The translations under genes and the position numbers were made by a program. A DNA stretch of 64,000 nt, taken from the NCBI GenBank assembly GCA_037954325.1, contig JBBMNZ010000003.1, forward strand, positions 16,881,892-16,945,891. The letters are read 5' to 3'. The DNA comes from Fistularia commersonii (taxonomy: Eukaryota > Chordata > Actinopteri > Syngnathiformes > Fistulariidae). Below, in pieces: positions 57,871-64,000 of this stretch (position 1 is the stretch's first letter; every line of letters starts with the position of its first letter). The notes beneath the pieces are model-generated. The model had not been told where the DNA came from and made no database searches. It saw only the letters and a list, made by a program, of their open reading frames with translations.

Positions 57871-58079
57871 GATAAGAAACACAGCTAACAAATACATTCA
57901 GATGATATTTCACTTTAAAATGCAGTAGCCTGGAGTGCTATTATTTCTCAATTTCTGTTTTGAATTCGCAACAAACATGTGTGCAACAATGTTTGTAGAT
58001 CTGTGATTTAAATAATGTAGGTGCAGGTTGAGAAAGTAACAACTGCATCTTCAGTATCTTCTTAAATCCCAGGAGACCA

Positions 58080-60662
58080 GGTGGAAGGGTACTACGGCTA
58101 GAAACTTAGGAGCAGGCTGTAAATTGTACTATCATGTTCCAGAAAGGATGCGAAATGGAGTGAGGGTTATCTTGAAAGAGGAGTTTGTTAGGAATGTTCT
58201 TGAGGTGAAAAGAATGCCAGATAGACTTATGAAGGTGTGATGCTCAATGTTGTTAGCGGCTATGCCCCGCAGGGAGGATGTGAGGATGTGAAGGAGAAGT
58301 TCTGGAATGAGTTAGATGAAGTGATGCAGAATATCCCCAGAGATAAGAGAGTGGTATTTGGTACAGACTTAAATGGACATGTTGGTGCAGGCAATAGAGG
58401 GGATGAAGAAGTGATGGGCAGATTTGGTATACAGGATAGGAACACAGAGGGACAGATGGTGGTAGACTGGAAATGTCTGTGGTGAACACTTTTTTCAAGA
58501 AAAGACAGGAAAATAGGATAACTTTTAAGAACGGAGGTAGGAGCATGCATGTAGACTACATCTTGTATAGACAAGGTAACCTGACAGAGTTCAGTGACTG
58601 CAAAGTAGTTATAGGTGAGAGTGTAGCCAGACAGCTTAGGATGGTGGTTTGTAGGATGACTTTGGTGACAAGGAAGCTCAAAAGGACAAAGGTAGTGCAG
58701 AGGACAAAGAGGTGGAAGCTGAAAAGGGAGGAGTGTTATATGGTTTTCAGGGAGGAGTTAAGAAAGGCTCTGGGTGGTCAGGGAGAGCTTCCAGATAACT
58801 GGACAATTACAGCTAATGTTATCAGAGAGAGAGCTAGGAGAGTACGTGGTGTATCATCTGGAAGGAAAGTGAATAAGGAGACTTGGTGTTGGAATGAGGA
58901 AGTGCAGGAGTATATACAGAGAAAGTGGTTAGCAAACAAGAGTACAGGGAGAGAAAGCATAAGGTAAAGATAGAGGTAGCAAAGGCAAAACAAAGGGCGT
59001 AAAATGACTTGTATGGTCGATTGAAGAGTAAGGAGGGAGAGAATGATCGATACAGGTCGGAGAAACAGAGATAGAGATGGAAAAGGAGGCACAGCACGTC
59101 CGGGTGATCAAAGACACAGAGGAAAATGTTTTGACAGATGCTAGAAGAGTGATGGGAAGATGGAAAGAGTACTTTGAAGAGCTGATGAATAAGGAAAACT
59201 AAAGAGAGGCAAGGGTAGAAGAGGTGACTATTGAAGGCCACAAAGTAGCAGAGATTAGTCAAAATTCAGTGAGGAAGGCATTGAAGAGGATGAAGAATGG
59301 AAAGGCAGTGGTCCCGATGATATACCTGTAGAGGTATGGAAGTGTCTAGGAGAGGCAGCGGTAGTTTCTGGTTAGATTATTCAACAGGATCTTAGAGAGT
59401 CAGAAGATGCCTGAGGAATGGAGACGAAGTGGGATGGTGCCCATTTTTAAGAATGGGGGTGTGCGTCAACTATAGAGGGATAAAGTTGAAGACCCATACA
59501 ATTAAGTTATGTGAAAGAGTAGTGGAAACTAGAATGAGAGCAGAAGTCAGCATTTGTGAACAGCAGTATGGCTTCATGCCTAGAAAGAGTACAACAGATG
59601 CATTATTTGCTTTGAGAATGCTAAAAGAGAAGTACAGAGAAGGCCAGAGGGAGCTGCATTGCATTTTTGTAGAGATAGAAAAAGCATATGACAGGGTACC
59701 AAGAGAGGAACTCTGGTATTGTTTCAGTGGTGAGGTTTGCTATAGAAGTTCAAGGTGAAGCTTCATCAGGGATCAGCTCTGAGCCCCTTTTTGTTTGCAC
59801 TGGTGATGGACAGGCTGACAGATGAGTTTGGACAGGAATCTCCATGGACCATATGTTTGCAGATGACATTGTGATCTGTAGTGAGAGCAGAGAATTGGTT
59901 GTGGAAAATCTAGAGAGGTGGAGGTATGCTCTGGAATGGAGAGGAATAAAGATTAGTCGCAGCAAGCCAGAATATTTGTGTATGAATGAGAGGAACCCTC
60001 GTGGAACGGTGTGCCTACAGGGAGTGGAGATCAAGAAGTTGGAGGATTTCAAGTATTTCGGGTCACCATCCAGAGCAACAGAGAGTGTGGAAAAGAGGTT
60101 AAGAAACGGGTTTAAGCAGGTTGGAATGGGTGGAGAAAAGTGTCAGGGGTACTATGTGATAAAAGACTAAATTGACATGAATCAGCTAGAATGAAAGGAA
60201 AGGTATACAAGACAGGGGGGAGACCAGCAACACTGTAAGGCCTAGAAACAGTAACAAAGATGAAAAGACACAAGGCAGAGCTGGAGGTGACAGAGATGAA
60301 GATGCTACGGTTCTCTTTGGGACTTTCGAGGATGGATAGGATCAGGAATGAGTCCATCAGAGGAACAGCACATGCTAGATGTTTTGAAGAGAAGGTCAGA
60401 GAAGCCAGACTGAGATGGTTCGGTCATGTACAGAGGAGGAATGTGAATATATTGGTAGACTGATGCTGGCATTGGAGCTGCCACGCAGGAGGTCTCGATG
60501 AAGACCAAAGAGAAGACATATGGATGTAGTGAGAGAGGATATGAAGGTAGTGGGTGTGAGAGAGGGGGATACAGAGAATAGGATTCAATGGAGAAGGTTG
60601 ATTAGCTGTGGAGACCCCTGAAGGGAAAAGCCACCGAAGAAAACGAAGAAGAAGAAGAAGGA
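58080..60662 (+). mobile_element. RTE-like LINE copy 4, longest copy (about 2.6 kb)
   Basis: The plus strand carries an endonuclease part: MRNGVRVILKEEF, MLNVVSGYAPQGGC, LNGHVGAGNRGDEEVMGRFG, NTFFKKRQENRITFKNGGRS and VDYILYRQGNL (58.15-58.66 kb). A linker follows. The RT part reads VNYRGIKLKTHTIKLCERVV, EQQYGFMPRKSTTDALFALR, EKAYDRVPREELWYC, MFADDIVICSESREL (FADD intact, 59.85 kb) and EIKKLEDFKYFGS. The C-terminal part reads MDRIRNESIRGTAHARCFEE and RLRWFGHVQRR. It ends 'ggagacccctgaagggaaaag' and (GAA)n at 60.63-60.66 kb. Several frameshifts, stops and a deletion after WYC (about 59.72 kb) inactivate it. Its orientation is opposite to tspan18. Confidence 0.85.
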
Positions 60663-60664
60663 GA

Positions 60665-63455
60665 AGTCGTGTTATTTAATTTGATGGCAAACTGGATGTA
60701 AGAGAGGAGAACAATGATGAGATTCAGAGTGTGTTAAAGACTCAAATAAAGATTGCCTCTTCAACATGTCTCAAGCGTATCCATACATATTTTAGAGCCC
60801 CGGTGGAAATGTTGTTCAGACCTTTCAGTACTTCAAGACTCAACTGACATCACACTGTGACCCATGTCTTGCAGTCCTTGAAAGCCTAATGCTTTCCTGT
60901 TTCTACACCTACCGACCATGCGTGATGGACACTGCTCCAGCAGTCTTATTGTGTGAAACCATGAGGTCAGAGGAAACGCTTCAGAATGAAGGGCAACAAA
61001 ATTCATTGTGATGAAAATACATGGCCTCAATGCTGAATGCTTCACTCTTCATTACTCATGTTCTGCACAACATGACTCAATACCTCCTCGCCTTTTGTTC
61101 AATTTGACATGACAAACACTGTCAACCAACAGAAAGAATGAGTCATGACAAAACAGAAAACACTGAGGACTGAATGTTTCCCCCTCAAATAACTCCATGA
61201 AAAAAAAGAGCGACAAACAGAATCACTTATGTTGTCCTGTTCCTTTTTATTTTTGGTATTGTCAAAGTTTTGATGATTATTCATGGAAACTAATTCACCT
61301 ATGGGTCCCCAACCATACCAAACAGGTGATTTCACAATGAAGTGAAATTCTTTCACTCTGGGCTGATATAATCAAAAGATCTAAATATGGAATGCAGGGC
61401 TGGTTATGACAAAGGCTATAATAAGCTCTTTTAAGGACTGAAAATCGTGTGCAAATGTGTTTCCAACTGCTCTGGTTTAAACCACAGAAATAATAGCTAT
61501 TCATCACACTGGCCTGAGCAAGAGTTCGCCTTCCAGACATTGTTGCAAATTAAACATGCCGGCATAGGCCATGTGGGGAATTCAAACTCTTAGAGAAGAA
61601 ATAACAACACAGACAGCAGATTATAGATCAGTTTTCCTTTTCAATTGTAGACACATTAAACCACTTTCTTCATCCACAAGATTGGTTATATACCACCTTG
61701 ACGGTAACAGCACGTGTAATAAGGATCAAGGACAAAAGACAATAACTAAATCTTCTTCAAATGGCCACAAGGTAACACTGAGCCAATTGAGACAAACGTC
61801 AGCAGCGCCACCAAATTATCAAGGTCTGCTGAGCATCAGGTCGACAACGCAGCCGGAGGAACGTTGCCCTCAAATCACAGCTCAGCATGTCTTTAACAGA
61901 AGCATCACTTAAACATTGATTTTAACCCTGAATGGACAGTTGACCTGAAATAATGTTGGTGGTTCTATGCTTCAGTTTAATGTATTTTTGGTATGTTGAC
62001 TACAACAAGCCACTTTATTTCATCCTTTTTTAACAAGAAATCATTCTTATTAGATCATTTTTTGTTTTAATAAATCAGTTGTTGATAGGAATTCACTTAA
62101 GTCAGCATGAAAGATTCTTAAAGACCATTGATTAAAATGACTTGTGAAACATGCAAAAAAGATGCCCTTAATATACATGAAAATAAATAATTATATTGAC
62201 CAATAGCTAGAGTTTATTTGGTAAAATTTATCTTGTGAAACACATTTCTGTATTTCACACCTGCACTGGGCAGCAGACTCGCACCGATTTTGCTCTAGAA
62301 ACACACACAAACGCACACGCGCATGCACTAACACACACAACAAATCACACATCAAACTCGACTACATTGATTTGGCTGGGATTCAGGCTGTGCTATATGG
62401 CTTTAGGCTGTAAATATGTCATGGTAATGATATTAAAAATAGTAACAAGTAAAAATGAAAATACTTGATCCACCATGTTTCCATGAATTCAAACATAAAC
62501 CTATGGATTAAAAAGAAAAAGGAAGATGAAATTTGGGTATATTTAGTGGAAAATATTATCCAGCTCTACTATAATACAGTTCCCCTGTTGTAAAGCCCAG
62601 CCGACCAAAGGATACCACAATAGTTTTAGTTATCAGCTCTAATGCAGCCCAGTAGAACTCAGGTTTAAAACAACAGGCCAGTCAAACTGAGGCACCTACT
62701 TTTATTCTAGGAGTTTTCAATTTAATGGTCTTTTTATTGCAAGATACATTTAAGTCTCGCAATGCACATAGTCATTGTTTTGTGCGGCAATGGTACATTG
62801 TTACAACCTAGTTACGCTATTGAACTGCTTCTTCCAATCAACAGCCCCTTCTGACCTTTTTGTTCTGTGTGGACATAATTAGGTTACCAAAATACGGTGT
62901 CTCATTGTTAAACAGCAGGATGCTGTCAGCTAATCCCACACACAGCAGCTGGCAGCTGTGCTGATGATGCGGTCGCAACACAGAAGGCACATGACTCATG
63001 CATGTGGAGGAACTTGCAGATCTGTTGGCAGCAGCACTGCCCACACAGCATGGAGCCCACAGCCCAGTCTCTTAATTGATACAATTCTTGAATGTGAGAG
63101 TAAAGAAAGTAATACAATACTTATACTAATCAACAGATGAGGCGAAATGTGACTGAGGTCATGCTTACTCAGCATCGTGAGAAAAAATTAAGTTTTTTTC
63201 TCCTGTTTTTCCACTGATGCTTTCAAACAAATCTAAGGTCATGAACGTTTTCTTTGCGCCGTCAGAAAGATGTGCATCAACATATTCACTCTTGAGAGGC
63301 AATTGTTCATTTGGTACAAATTCATTTCGTGAATAAATGACAAATAAAAAGCAGGAACTCATAAAAAAAACCTTTGAGTTTCACATCAGAAACACACCTG
63401 TCAGTACTGTCCATTAAAAGTCATGAAAGTTTTTATTTTGTTGTTTCTTTTTCCA
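60665..63455. other. gene-less stretch
   Basis: No exon or repeat family recognised. A short CA-rich tract lies at 62.30-62.34 kb. A GC-richer patch at 62.93-63.06 kb has no supported identity. Confidence 0.4.
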
Positions 63456-63459
63456 GGCG

Positions 63460-63756
63460 TTTCGGCCTCACAGCACTGGTTCAATTCTCACAAGGGGGCT
63501 TTTCTGTGTGGTGTTTGAATGTTCTCCCTGTGTTTGCATGGGTTTCCTCCCACATTCCAAAAACATGCAACAGGTTATTTGGTAAAAAATTGGAAAATGA
63601 ATGAATGAATAAATGTCTTTGTATGTGGCCCTGCGATTGACCAGTGACCAGTCCAGGATGTACCCTGCCTCTCACCCGATGACAGCTGGGATAGTCCCAG
63701 CACCCCCTGCGACCCTGACTGCAGGATAAGTGGCAGAGGATGGATGGATGGTTTCT
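63460..63756 (+). repeat. high-copy fish repeat, full-looking copy
   Basis: It has the same order of blocks as 1075-1362: 'cagcactggttcaattctca', 'gaatgttctccctgtgtttg', 'tgggtttcctcccacattcc', 'ggccctgcgattgaccagtg', 'cgaccctgactgcaggataa', ending gatggatggatgg. Confidence 0.75.
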
Positions 63757-63951
63757 TTTTCTAGGTACCATGTCTTATTTTAACCCAAAATAATAGACTT
63801 AGTTAAGATGTGTGATAAAAACAAAGAAAAGATGACCTGTTGACAGATCACAGTGAGGGAATGGACAATTTTGCCCTTGAACAGTCAAGTCGACCTGCAG
63901 CTACCAGGAAACAGTTGACCCATCTTTTACGATACATAATTCACTACATAC

Positions 63952-64000
63952 CCCCATGAAGAAGAAAAACATTGGCCGGACGCAGGTCACTGGGGCACCT
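63952..64000 (-). other. possible exon end at right edge
   Basis: Minus-strand sequence from 64000 reads open in two frames (one gives APVTCVRPMFFFFMG) up to a good donor ATGGGG|gtatgt at about 63952. The acceptor would lie outside the window, so this cannot be confirmed. Confidence 0.15.

Overview
The window looks like teleost fish nuclear DNA. It is AT-rich and non-operonic. Its genes are split into short exons with GT/AG boundaries. It is full of fish-type interspersed repeats: several non-LTR retrotransposon families, a Penelope-like element, a hAT-type non-autonomous element, a high-copy repeat ending in (GATG)n, and long ATCT/AGAT and CA/GT microsatellites. Most open reading frames here are chance or transposon remnants. 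Three real genes could be assembled by reading splice sites and joining exon phases, and all three lie on the minus strand.

(1) About 1.4-10.5 kb: the 5' part of ciart (CHRONO, circadian-associated repressor of transcription). It has a predicted non-coding first exon in a CpG-rich promoter, three coding exons in phase, and a 3' end beyond the left edge. The promoter has two CACGTG E-boxes, CCAAT and GC boxes and a full CRE. A perfect D-box half-site pair lies in intron 1.

(2) About 30.9-34.2 kb: a four-exon gene for a small single-Ig-domain protein of 155 residues. Its cysteine spacing, length and C-terminal hydrophobic tail resemble Thy-1, and it is predicted to be GPI-anchored.

(3) About 37.9-46.9 kb: tspan18, a complete seven-coding-exon tetraspanin of 246 residues. 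A possible 5'UTR exon lies near 57 kb.

Region by region: 1-10.5 kb is ciart. From 10.5 to 30.7 kb is gene-poor and repeat-rich, with an L2-like LINE at 14.5-16 kb, RTE-like fragments at 16.4-17.5 and 28.6-29.1 kb, a rearranged LINE at 23.3-25.4 kb and a near-perfect 84-base hairpin at 18.5 kb. From 30.7 to 34.2 kb is the Thy-1-like gene. An L2-like LINE end lies at 34.9-35.7 kb. From 37.9 to 46.9 kb is tspan18, whose introns carry an RTE-like fragment split by an LTR-like insertion, a 178-base AGAT repeat and a hAT-type element with an 8-bp target duplication. From 47 to 64 kb is presumed tspan18 upstream or 5' intron sequence with a Penelope-like element, an L2-like tail and a 2.6-kb RTE-like element.

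The three genes have unrelated roles (clock repression, cell-surface Ig protein, membrane organiser), and nothing suggests they act as one system. I found no convincing new multi-gene system. The most interesting items are the clock-type promoter architecture of ciart, the Thy-1-like gene, and several unusual repeat structures.
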